From Roseimaritima sp. (GTDB taxonomy: Bacteria; Planctomycetota; Planctomycetia; Pirellulales; Pirellulaceae), in contig SLFV01000508.1 of the NCBI GenBank assembly GCA_007124075.1, positions 1 to 16,200 of the forward strand: 16,200 bases of DNA. Reading direction: 5' to 3'. Numbering within the stretch: position 1 is the first letter of the stretch; each line of letters opens with the position of its first letter. The notes below the pieces were generated by a model. The model did no database searches. It saw nothing but the letters and a program-made list of their open reading frames with translations, and was not told the origin of the DNA. Positions 7,332-14,908 of the stretch are shown piece after piece. The position numbers and the translations under genes are program-made.

Positions 7332-8204
7332 ATGTCCACACTTCCGAAATTGGCTGTTGCAAAATTCGCATCCTGCGATGGTTGTCAGTTGACGTTGCTT
7401 CACGCCGAAGACGAATTGCTGGCGATCGCGGACGCGGTGCACATTGCAAATTTTGCGGAAGCCTCCAGTCGGTTGGAGCCCGCCCCTTATGATATCACGC
7501 TGGTGGAGGGATCGATCACCACCCAGAAGGATCGTCGGCGGATCGTCAAGTTACGTTCCGATTCGAAGTACTTGATCACGATCGGTGCCTGTGCGACCGC
7601 AGGCGGCATTCAGGCACTGCGCAATTTTGCCGACCACCAAGACTTCCTGCGTGCCGTTTATGCGCGGCCTGACTATATTCAATCGCTGGCCACGTCCACG
7701 CCGATCGCCGCACATGTCAAAGTCGATTTTGAACTGCGAGGCTGTCCGATCGACAAGTCGCAGTTATTGGAAGTCATCGCGTCACTTTTGGCGGGGCATC
7801 GTCCGCGAACGTCTTCGGAGTGCGTCTGCCAACCGTGCAAACGGCGCGGCACGGTCTGCGTGGTCGTTGCCAACAACCAGCCGTGCCTGGGTCCGGTCAC
7901 ACAGGCGGGTTGTGGTGCGGTCTGCCCCGCCTTTGATCGCGGCTGCTATGGCTGTTTTGGTCCCGCGGCTCAACCAAACATGCTGGGTCTGAGCGATCGG
8001 CTGTTGCAACCGCGGATGGATCGTGCCCAATCCGCACGATTTTTGCAGACGTTTAACAGCTACGCCCCCGAATTCTCCGCTGCCGGCCAACGCCTGTGGC
8101 AGCTTGCAGGCCAACCCAAACCGCTGCATCCCAGTTTGGCGTCTTCCCCCGGAGACACCCACCCAGCCGCAGTGGGGCAGGGGAAGGAAACTACGGAGGA
8201 ATGA
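7332..8204 (+). CDS. hydD: Group 3b [NiFe] hydrogenase delta (small) subunit
   Basis: The 290-residue protein has the proximal 4Fe-4S ligands of the [NiFe] hydrogenase small subunit: CDGC (C15, C18), GACAT (C87) and GCP (C138). A second cysteine-rich part carries the medial and distal clusters (C164, C166, C169, C176, C185, C194, C198, C205, C208). There is no twin-arginine signal or membrane anchor, so it is cytoplasmic, which agrees with group 3. It passes electrons from the catalytic large subunit to the beta and gamma subunits. The gene starts 4 bases after hydG ends, and its last bases ATGA overlap the hydA start. The final 25 residues or so, rich in P, G, H and E, look like a disordered tail. 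This stretch of DNA also serves as the ribosome-binding region of hydA (GGAAGG and GGAGGA). Confidence 0.94.
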   Translation: MSTLPKLAVAKFASCDGCQLTLLHAEDELLAIADAVHIANFAEASSRLEPAPYDITLVEGSITTQKDRRRIVKLRSDSKYLITIGACATAGGIQALRNFADHQDFLRAVYARPDYIQSLATSTPIAAHVKVDFELRGCPIDKSQLLEVIASLLAGHRPRTSSECVCQPCKRRGTVCVVVANNQPCLGPVTQAGCGAVCPAFDRGCYGCFGPAAQPNMLGLSDRLLQPRMDRAQSARFLQTFNSYAPEFSAAGQRLWQLAGQPKPLHPSLASSPGDTHPAAVGQGKETTEE

Positions 8205-9514
8205 TGCCCGACGACAGGCGCGACCGACAACGCAGCATCCGCGTGCCCGTGCTGACCCGAGTGGAAGGGGAAGGTGCATTATTGGTCCAATTGCGCGACA
8301 ATGTGTTAACCGATGTGCAATTGGCGATTTACGAACCGCCACGCTTTTTCGAATCTTTTTTGCGGGGCCGGTCGTTCGACGAGGTCGCTGATATTACGGC
8401 TCGGATTTGCGGAATCTGTCCGGTTGCTTACCAGATGACCGCAGTGCAGGCGTTGGAGGCGGCGTTGGGAATCGAAATCGCGGCACCCATTGATGCGCTG
8501 CGACGGTTGATCTATTGTGGCGAATGGATCGAAAGTCACTCGTTGCACGTCCACTTGCTTCACGCCCCTGATTTTTTCGGCTGTGATAGCGGGATCGAAT
8601 TGGCCAAAAGATTCCCCGCCGAAGTCAACCGTGGTCTGCGGATGAAGAAATTCGGCAACCGCTTGCTGGAGGTACTTGGTGGTCGGGCGATCCATCCGGT
8701 CAATATCGCGGTCGGCGGATTTTATCGTCTGCCGCGTCGCGAAGAATTGCACTCGCTAATCCCCGATTTCCAATGGGGACTCCAGGCTGCGATCGAAACG
8801 GCACGCTGGGTCGCCGGTTTGCCCTTCCCCGACTTTGAAATCCCCTACGATTTCGTGGCGCTTAGCCATCCCGACCAGTACGCGATTACCGCCGGTCAGG
8901 TGACGACGTCCGACGGCATGCGGATTCCGATGACGGATTACGAACAACACTTTGCCGAAGTCCAGGTGCCGCATTCAACGTCGCTGCAGTCACGACGGAT
9001 GCCGCAAGGTACCGAGTATTTCTTGGGCCCGCTGGCAAGATTGAATCTCAATTGCGAGCAGTTGTCACCCGCAGCGGCGCGATTGAGAGATGAAGTCGGC
9101 TGGCGCCGTCCGTGTGGCAATCCTTATCGAGGGATCGTCGCTAGAGCGATCGAGATGGTGCATGCGTTTGAGGAAGCGTTGGGACTGTTGCAAAGTTACC
9201 GACCGCTCGGCAAACCACGCAGTGAGTTTGAAGTCCGCGCGGGTGAGGGAATGGCAGTGACCGAGGCACCACGCGGTTTGATCTTTCATCGCTATCAGGT
9301 TTCCTCCGACGGCCTGATCGAATTTGCCAAAATCGTACCGCCGACCTCGCAAAACCAAGCCCAAATCGAAGCCGATCTCCGCCAACTGTTGCCCACCATC
9401 GTGCATAAACCTGACAAGGCCATTGCGACCGAGTGTGAGCAGTTGATCCGAAGCTACGATCCATGCATCAGTTGTGCGACGCACTTCCTGAGTTTGACAA
9501 TCCAGCGACAGTAG
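8201..9514 (+). CDS. hydA: Group 3b [NiFe] hydrogenase alpha (large, catalytic) subunit precursor
   Basis: The 437-residue protein binds the NiFe(CN)2CO site. The N-terminal motif is [10 protein letters not shown] (68-77), giving ligands C70 and C73, and RVEGEG lies at 20-25. The C-terminal motif is DPCISCATH (420-428), giving C422 and C425. The nine residues after H428 (FLSLTIQRQ) are the expected tail removed by the maturation endopeptidase encoded next. The position that is His in most large subunits (CxxCxxxH) is Tyr77 here. The size fits a soluble group 3b subunit. The start region reads ATGATG: the first ATG overlaps the hydD stop and the second (8204) is also possible. An upstream open stretch back to 8096 lies inside hydD and was ignored. 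It catalyses reversible H2 oxidation; related enzymes also reduce elemental sulfur, which cannot be judged from sequence alone. Confidence 0.95.
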   Translation: MMPDDRRDRQRSIRVPVLTRVEGEGALLVQLRDNVLTDVQLAIYEPPRFFESFLRGRSFDEVADITARICGICPVAYQMTAVQALEAALGIEIAAPIDALRRLIYCGEWIESHSLHVHLLHAPDFFGCDSGIELAKRFPAEVNRGLRMKKFGNRLLEVLGGRAIHPVNIAVGGFYRLPRREELHSLIPDFQWGLQAAIETARWVAGLPFPDFEIPYDFVALSHPDQYAITAGQVTTSDGMRIPMTDYEQHFAEVQVPHSTSLQSRRMPQGTEYFLGPLARLNLNCEQLSPAAARLRDEVGWRRPCGNPYRGIVARAIEMVHAFEEALGLLQSYRPLGKPRSEFEVRAGEGMAVTEAPRGLIFHRYQVSSDGLIEFAKIVPPTSQNQAQIEADLRQLLPTIVHKPDKAIATECEQLIRSYDPCISCATHFLSLTIQRQ

Positions 9515-9529
9515 CGAAGGGCGGGGACG

Positions 9530-10150
9530 ATGGACAAAATTTCTTGTCGAAACACTGGTCGACCGGTGGAATCGGAGGCGTACCGCGAGCCTTGGGGATG
9601 TCGCGATCAGGAGGAATCTGCCACCACGCTGATCGTCGGAATCGGTAGCTTGCACGGTGACGATCAAATCGGCTTCCTGGTGGCGGAACACTTGTCATTG
9701 CTTGATCCTCGCGTCTGCCGCGTGCGGCGGACCGATGCTCCGATGCGACTGCTTGACTGGATCGACCGGTTCACCACGGTACACTTGATCGACGCCTGTC
9801 GCAGCGGAGACCGACCGGGTACGCTGCGGCGGTATCAATGGCCCGATCCGCAACTGATGCAGTGTGGCTGGTCCGGCACCCACGACTTCGACTTGCCAAC
9901 CGTGCTTCGGCTTGCGGACCAATTGGACCGTTTGCCAGCATGCGTGACCGTGTGGACGATCGAGGGCGTCACGTTTGGACCGGGCAGAGAGGCCAGCCTC
10001 GCAATCGAAACCTGGACACGGCGGGCCGCAAAGCAAATCGAAAGCGAATTATTAGGCAAACGGCACAGAAGCAATAAGCATGAAGTGACAGGATGCGTCC
10101 CCCACTCGTTAACTGCAAGTCAAACCAGGAGAAAGCGTGCGGATGCATGA
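9530..10150 (+). CDS. Hydrogenase maturation endopeptidase (HycI/HyaD family)
   Basis: The core matches the nickel-dependent proteases that cut the C-terminal tail of the large subunit after nickel insertion: GIGSLHGDDQIG (38-49) at the N-terminal site, LIDA (86-89) and GTHDF (116-120). The likely nickel ligands are D45, D88 and H118. The family is usually about 150-170 residues and this one has 206. About 32 residues precede the first core strand and about 30 basic residues follow the core (residues 177-206). The C-terminal tail overlaps the start of hypA. The gene begins 15 bases after hydA with a G-rich stretch (GGCGGGG) just before the ATG. Its position next to hydA supports HydA as substrate. 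No later ATG gives a clean core-only start, so the long N-terminus may be real. Confidence 0.88.
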   Translation: MDKISCRNTGRPVESEAYREPWGCRDQEESATTLIVGIGSLHGDDQIGFLVAEHLSLLDPRVCRVRRTDAPMRLLDWIDRFTTVHLIDACRSGDRPGTLRRYQWPDPQLMQCGWSGTHDFDLPTVLRLADQLDRLPACVTVWTIEGVTFGPGREASLAIETWTRRAAKQIESELLGKRHRSNKHEVTGCVPHSLTASQTRRKRADA

Positions 10151-10493
10151 ACAGGGATTGGCGCGGTCTTTGCTGCGTGAAGTGAAAGCGGTTTGGGCTC
10201 AGCACCCCGGCAGCACCGTGTCACAGGTCGATGTCCAGGCCGGGCCGCTAAGCGGTGTGGAACCATTGTTGTTGGCCGATGCATTCGCTAGGCTGACTCA
10301 GGAGCAGTTTGGAACGTCGATTGAACTGGTGGTTCATCAGGTCCCCTTAACAGCAATTTGTAACCAGTGCCGCCGTGAAGTGACCATCGAACGCTTCCGC
10401 TTCGTCTGCCCCGAGTGTGGTGGGACGCGGCTAACCGAAACGCAGGGTGATTGCTTGAAGTTGCTTAGTATCAATCTGGCGGCGGTCGCATGA
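10143..10493 (+). CDS. hypA: Hydrogenase nickel incorporation protein HypA
   Basis: The protein has 116 residues and starts MHEQGLARSL; Met1, His2 and Glu3 form the nickel site in HypA proteins. The zinc loop has C73xxC76 and C89xxC92 (CNQC and CPEC). HypA receives nickel and hands it, with HypB, to the large subunit. The ATG at 10143 was chosen because it puts His at position 2. A GTG at 10137, six bases upstream, has a better spaced AGGAG (10127-10131, spacing 5 against 11) and would give MRMHE, with the His no longer second. The start lies inside the end of the protease gene (8-base overlap), and the stop overlaps the hypB start as ATGA. Confidence 0.94.
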   Translation: MHEQGLARSLLREVKAVWAQHPGSTVSQVDVQAGPLSGVEPLLLADAFARLTQEQFGTSIELVVHQVPLTAICNQCRREVTIERFRFVCPECGGTRLTETQGDCLKLLSINLAAVA

Positions 10494-11200
10494 TTGCGGA
10501 GAAACCCATGAGCGAAAAGAACTATCAGCGTGTTTACATTGGGCGCGACGTGCTAGCGGAGGATCGGATCGAAGCCGCCACCCAACGTGACCTTTGGACC
10601 CGGCAGGGGACGCTGGTCGTCAATCTGGTTTCTTCGCCCGGTGCTGGCAAGACCTCATTGCTAGAAGCCACTGCAAAGCATTGGCAGGGTCGTCATTCGA
10701 CGGCGGTACTGGTGGGCGACCTGGAAACCGACCGCGATGCCCAGCGTTTGTCTCCCTGGACGAAGGTTGCCCAACTGACCACCGGTGGGGCCTGCCATTT
10801 GCAAATGCCGCTGGTCCGCAGTGGCTTGCGAGCGCTGGGAAATCCTCGAGTCGACTTTTTGTTTATCGAAAATGTGGGAAATTTGGTGTGCCCCGCTAGC
10901 CATGATCTGGGAGAACACCTACGCGTTGTCGTCCTGAGCGTGACCGAAGGGGACGATAAACCCGCTAAGTATCCCAAAATGTTCCGCACCAGTCAGGTGA
11001 TGGTAATCAGCAAAGCCGATTTGCTGCCGCACGTGCCGTTTGAGGTTGACGCGGCCATCGCCGATGCGCGGCGTACGCAGCCCGAGATTGCCTGCCTCAC
11101 TCTTTGTGCATCCAATGGAGCGGGGATCACCCCGTGGTGCCAGTACCTGGAACAGACGCGACAGCGCATGCTGGAAAACCTGCCTTGCGAGACGACATAA
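10490..11200 (+). CDS. hypB: Hydrogenase nickel incorporation GTPase HypB
   Basis: This is a 236-residue G3E-type GTPase. The Walker A is SSPGAGKTS (48-56), GDLETDRDA (76-84) follows, and the specificity motif is SKAD (174-177). The metal site between subunits is C102, H103 and C134. The family motif CHLDA reads CHLQM here. There is no histidine-rich N-terminal nickel store. HypB powers transfer of nickel from HypA to the large subunit. The ATG at 10490 overlaps the hypA stop (ATGA), a junction type repeated in this operon. An ATG at 10508 (residue 7) has GGAGA at 10498-10502 in front of it and is an equally plausible start giving 230 residues. The stop forms TAATG with the hypF start. Confidence 0.94.
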   Translation: MIAEKPMSEKNYQRVYIGRDVLAEDRIEAATQRDLWTRQGTLVVNLVSSPGAGKTSLLEATAKHWQGRHSTAVLVGDLETDRDAQRLSPWTKVAQLTTGGACHLQMPLVRSGLRALGNPRVDFLFIENVGNLVCPASHDLGEHLRVVVLSVTEGDDKPAKYPKMFRTSQVMVISKADLLPHVPFEVDAAIADARRTQPEIACLTLCASNGAGITPWCQYLEQTRQRMLENLPCETT

Positions 11201-13521
11201 TGAGCCCCGACCCGCTGGCCAAGGTGCCGACCGCCTGCACGCAAGCGGTGCGGGTGAGGTTGGTGGGCAAAGTCCAAGGGATTGGTTATCGCCCCGCACT
11301 GGCGCGTTTGGCCTGCCGGTGGCGTTTGTCAGGCTGGGTACGCAATACTACCGATGGTATTTTGATACACGCAGAAGGCCCGCCCGGTGCGATTGCCCAG
11401 TTCACCCGCCACTGCCTGCATGCCTGCCCCCCCGGCGGCGAAGTCAGTCGAATCGAAACGCATCCGGCATCGGTGCAGACGCTGTCAGCATTCCGAATCA
11501 TCCCAGGCGAACTGTCGGGTGTTTTATCCACTCCGATTCCGGTCGATCGAGTCACCTGTGCGGACTGCATGGCCGAGGCGAATTTGGGTTCGGACCGCCG
11601 CTACGGCTATCACCTGAACAGTTGCAGTCAGTGCGGACCTCGCTACACGATCCTGGATTGTCTGCCCTACGAGCGACAGCAGACGTCGATGGGTGACTTT
11701 CCGATGTGTCCGGAATGCGAACGTGAATTTCAAACACCGGCGGATAGGCGATACCACGCACAAACGACGTGCTGCCCCAACTGCGGCCCGAACTTGACAC
11801 AAATATCCGGTGCAGTCCATTGCCTTCACCGCGGCGGCGTCTTGGGGATCAAAGGATTGGGGGGCTATCAATTGGTGGTGATGGCTGGTCATCAGTCGGC
11901 GATTGAGGAATTGAGAAGGCGGAAAGCGCGGCCCAACAAACCGCTGGCGGTAATGGTGGCCGATTTACCGCAAGCCGATCAGGTGGGCTGTCTTGACCAA
12001 ACCCACGTCCACTGCCTGACCTCTGCATCGGGACCGATCGTGATCGTGCCGCTGCGCCGGAGCGAAGCTATGGCGTCTGCAGCCACGCAGGTCGATCCCA
12101 TTGCCTGGGACGCAATCTCTCCTGGACTTCGCAGCATCGGCTTGATGCTGCCCACGACACCGCTGCACGCATGGCTGGCCCGGCAGGTTGGACCTTTGAT
12201 TGTGACCAGTGCCAATCTGGAATCCGAACCGATCGCATACTCCGAAACGGACACGCAACGGGCTCGTTTCACATTGGCGGACCATTGGATCGATCATAAC
12301 CGACCGATCCGGCGTCCCGTTGATGATAGTGTGGTGCGGGTTGTCGCGAAGCACCAAGCGGTCATTCGGCTGGCTCGCGGGCTGGCTCCCGCTCCACTGC
12401 AATTACCTGAACGACAATTAAATCTCCGCCTGCTTGCCGTAGGCGCGCATCAGAAGGTGGCCATCGCGATCTGCAACGGGCGGCAGGCTGCACTTGGTCC
12501 ACACCTGGGCGACATGGATACGACCGCAGCACGGCGCCGGTTCGCTCAACAGGTCCAAGACTGGTTGCATCTGTACCGTTTCCAACCTGCTGCCGTTGTC
12601 CATGACATGCATCCGGAATACTTCACCACAAGCTGGGCCAAGCAATTTGCATTTTCGCATGGCATCCCTAGCATTTCCGTGCAGCATCATCACGCGCATC
12701 TGGTCAGCGGGATGTTGGAAGCCGGTTGGTTACCGCGTACCGTCCTGGGTTTTGCTTGGGATGGAACGGGCTTTGGCCCTGATGGGACGATCTGGGGTGG
12801 CGAAACGCTGGTCAGTACCGTTGAAAGCTTTCAGCGAGTTGCGAGCGTGCGTCCGTTTGTGCTGCTGGGTGGGGAAGCCGCCATGGCGGAACCCGCACGG
12901 ATTGCCGCCGTCTTGCTGCGCGAAGTTAGCCTGTGGGATCGTCAGTTTGACCATCCTCTACTGCACCAATATCCCTTGGAATCCTTGCTTCGTCGCCAAC
13001 ATCCGGCAACGACCAGCATCGGTCGTTTGTTCGACGCCGCGGCGGCGATCGTGTTACCCGGACCGATGCTGGGCAACGGCCGGTCGGGGTACGAGGGGCA
13101 TTTCGCCAGCCTGCTGGAAGCGATCAGTGATGGCGACGCCCTGGGTGAGTACCCTGTTGATTGGAATAACCCATCCCAGGAAGACTCCGCCGGGGAGTCG
13201 CGACTGGACTGGCGCCCCTTATTCAGGGCGATCGTTGAGGATCAGCGCCGCGGGACCGCAGCCAGCGTGATTGCGATGCGGTTCCATCGCAGCCTGGCAC
13301 GTTCGGTGGCCCAGACCTGCCGACGCTTTCCCGATTTGCCGGTGGTCTTGGCGGGAGGCGTGTTTCAAAATCGAATTCTTGTGGAACTGATCATGTCGAT
13401 GCTTGCCGGTCACACCAGCCCTGTGATGTTTCCGACGTCAATCCCGACGAACGACGGCGGTTTGGCGGCAGGTCAATTGGCCGTGGCCGCTGCTAAAATG
13501 GAGTCCTCCCCATGTGTTTAG
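11200..13521 (+). CDS. hypF: Carbamoyltransferase HypF
   Basis: The 773-residue protein has the full HypF layout. An acylphosphatase domain comes first (about 16-100, with GKVQGIGYRP around R31). Two zinc-finger blocks follow: C120/C123 with C142/C145, and C170/C173 with C192/C195. A YrdC-like domain spans about 205-395 (GVLGIKGLGGY, RRKARPNKPLAVM). A Kae1-like domain runs from about 405 to the end, with HDMHPEY (468-474), QHHHAH (495-500), WDGTGFG (520-526) and LAGGVFQNR (717-725). HypF uses carbamoyl phosphate and ATP to place a carbamoyl group on the C-terminal cysteine of HypE, the first step of cyanide ligand synthesis. The ATG at 11200 overlaps the hypB stop by one base. A longer frame back to 11104 lies within hypB and was rejected. 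The end overlaps hypC by ten bases. The length is typical. Confidence 0.96.
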   Translation: MSPDPLAKVPTACTQAVRVRLVGKVQGIGYRPALARLACRWRLSGWVRNTTDGILIHAEGPPGAIAQFTRHCLHACPPGGEVSRIETHPASVQTLSAFRIIPGELSGVLSTPIPVDRVTCADCMAEANLGSDRRYGYHLNSCSQCGPRYTILDCLPYERQQTSMGDFPMCPECEREFQTPADRRYHAQTTCCPNCGPNLTQISGAVHCLHRGGVLGIKGLGGYQLVVMAGHQSAIEELRRRKARPNKPLAVMVADLPQADQVGCLDQTHVHCLTSASGPIVIVPLRRSEAMASAATQVDPIAWDAISPGLRSIGLMLPTTPLHAWLARQVGPLIVTSANLESEPIAYSETDTQRARFTLADHWIDHNRPIRRPVDDSVVRVVAKHQAVIRLARGLAPAPLQLPERQLNLRLLAVGAHQKVAIAICNGRQAALGPHLGDMDTTAARRRFAQQVQDWLHLYRFQPAAVVHDMHPEYFTTSWAKQFAFSHGIPSISVQHHHAHLVSGMLEAGWLPRTVLGFAWDGTGFGPDGTIWGGETLVSTVESFQRVASVRPFVLLGGEAAMAEPARIAAVLLREVSLWDRQFDHPLLHQYPLESLLRRQHPATTSIGRLFDAAAAIVLPGPMLGNGRSGYEGHFASLLEAISDGDALGEYPVDWNNPSQEDSAGESRLDWRPLFRAIVEDQRRGTAASVIAMRFHRSLARSVAQTCRRFPDLPVVLAGGVFQNRILVELIMSMLAGHTSPVMFPTSIPTNDGGLAAGQLAVAAAKMESSPCV

Positions 13522-13766
13522 CGATTCCTGGACAGGTGGTGCGCTGGCTGGAAAAACAACCTCCGTTTTGCGAAGCCGAAGTACGATTTTTGGGGATCAC
13601 CAGACGTTGCAATCTGTCGTGTGTCCCCGAGGCGCGTGAAGGTGATTATGTGATCGTGCATGCGGGAGTGGCAATTAGTATCGTGGATGCGGCTGCCGCC
13701 GAACAATTATTGGCGACCATTTCAATGCCAGAGATCACTGCGCAGTTCAACGGAAACCCGCCATGA
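13512..13766 (+). CDS. hypC: Hydrogenase assembly chaperone HypC
   Basis: The 84-residue protein begins MCLAIPGQVV, the hallmark of the HypC/HupF family. Cys2 holds the iron of the Fe(CN)2CO unit together with HypD and contacts the large subunit. The conserved VHAGVAI (49-55) includes H50, matching the second functional residue of the family. It delivers the assembled iron centre to HydA. The start lies ten bases inside hypF, and the stop overlaps hypD as ATGA. It is the only HypC-type gene here, which fits a locus with a single hydrogenase. Confidence 0.96.
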   Translation: MCLAIPGQVVRWLEKQPPFCEAEVRFLGITRRCNLSCVPEAREGDYVIVHAGVAISIVDAAAAEQLLATISMPEITAQFNGNPP

Positions 13767-14908
13767 AGTTTGTCGATGAATTCCGTGATGCAAACCTAGC
13801 CCGCACGTTGCTGGATCGCATCCACCGTGTCTGCACGAGCCAATGGACGATCATGGAAGTTTGCGGGGGCCAAACGCATTCGATTCTGCGACACGGCATT
13901 GACCAGGCGTTGGCGGGATCGGTTCAGTTGCTGCATGGTCCCGGTTGTCCCGTTTGTGTCACTCCGGCCGCAGCGATCGATCAAGCGATCGCCGTGGCTC
14001 AGCAACCCGGGGTGATCCTTACCAGTTTCGGCGATATGCTTCGTGTGCCTGGAACCACCGACAGTTTGCTGCAAGCAAAGAGTCGCGGGGCCGACGTCCG
14101 CATTGTCTACTCGCCGCTGGATGCCGTGGCGTTGGCTTGCCAGCATCCACAATCTAATGTTATTTTTTTTGCCGTCGGGTTTGAAACGACCGCACCGGCA
14201 ACAGCCCTAGCAGTGCTGCAAGCCGATCGTTTAGGCCTGGCGAATTTCAAAACGCTGGTTCATCACGTTTGTGTGCTGCCCGCGATGGAATTCATCGGCC
14301 GTTCGCCTGAGAATCGCGTGCAAGCCTTTTTGGCGGCGGGCCATGTCTGCACGGTCACCGGGTACGAGGCGTACCAGTCGTTCTGCCAACGTTATCGTTT
14401 GCCGGTTGTGGTTACCGGTTTCGAACCAGTCGATCTGTTGCAAGGGATTTTGGAATGCGTCACGCTGCTGGAAACCAAACAAGTCGCCGTGATCAATGCG
14501 TATTCGCGGAGCGTGCGGTCGCCGGGTAATCGGCGGGCCAGGCAGTTGTTAGCCGAAGTGTTTGAAACCGTCGCGCGGCCATGGCGCGGCCTAGGGGTGA
14601 TCGACCAGGGCGGCATGGTCCTGAGGCCCCGCTTTGCGCGGTTCGACGCGGCAGCGGGAGTGGGTGTGGGCGAACATGGTGGCTCGACCACGCCGCCGGA
14701 AAGCGATAGCGATGCGGACCAGCGTTGTCGCAGCGGCGACGTGATGACCGGTCGGATTCGCCCGCCGCAGTGCCCACACTTCGGGACCACCTGCCGGCCG
14801 CAGCGTCCACTGGGGGCGCCCATGGTCTCCAGTGAAGGCGCATGTGCCGCCTACTTTGCTTATCAATCTGGCAGTCCCATCAACACAACCCAAGCCCCCA
14901 ATCGATGA
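13763..14908 (+). CDS. hypD: Hydrogenase formation protein HypD
   Basis: The 381-residue protein has all HypD landmarks: MEVCGGQTHS (31-40), HGPGCPVCVTP (58-68), FAVGFETTAPA (136-146), and the C-terminal cluster region with C322, C337, C344 and C361, ending in MVSSEGACAAYF. With HypC it forms the scaffold on which CN and CO are attached to iron, using a redox-active cysteine and a 4Fe-4S cluster. In the cluster region the common CxCG motif reads CRSG, so the second cysteine of that pair is serine, but four cysteines remain. A stretch of about 20 residues before it (302-321) is rich in G, S, D and E and looks flexible. The start overlaps hypC and the stop overlaps hypE, both as ATGA. CGGAAA lies 8-9 bases before the start. 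Confidence 0.96.
   Translation: MKFVDEFRDANLARTLLDRIHRVCTSQWTIMEVCGGQTHSILRHGIDQALAGSVQLLHGPGCPVCVTPAAAIDQAIAVAQQPGVILTSFGDMLRVPGTTDSLLQAKSRGADVRIVYSPLDAVALACQHPQSNVIFFAVGFETTAPATALAVLQADRLGLANFKTLVHHVCVLPAMEFIGRSPENRVQAFLAAGHVCTVTGYEAYQSFCQRYRLPVVVTGFEPVDLLQGILECVTLLETKQVAVINAYSRSVRSPGNRRARQLLAEVFETVARPWRGLGVIDQGGMVLRPRFARFDAAAGVGVGEHGGSTTPPESDSDADQRCRSGDVMTGRIRPPQCPHFGTTCRPQRPLGAPMVSSEGACAAYFAYQSGSPINTTQAPNR

Noticed and set aside
9065..9691. Minus-strand open frame of 208 codons across the hydA/protease junction
   Set aside because: It is antisense to the [15 protein letters not shown] end of hydA and the protease start, and shows no protein features.
11040..11696. Plus-strand open frame of 218 codons in another frame at the hypB/hypF junction
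   Set aside because: It overlaps the conserved end of hypB and the acylphosphatase domain of hypF, and its composition is arginine-rich as in shadow frames.
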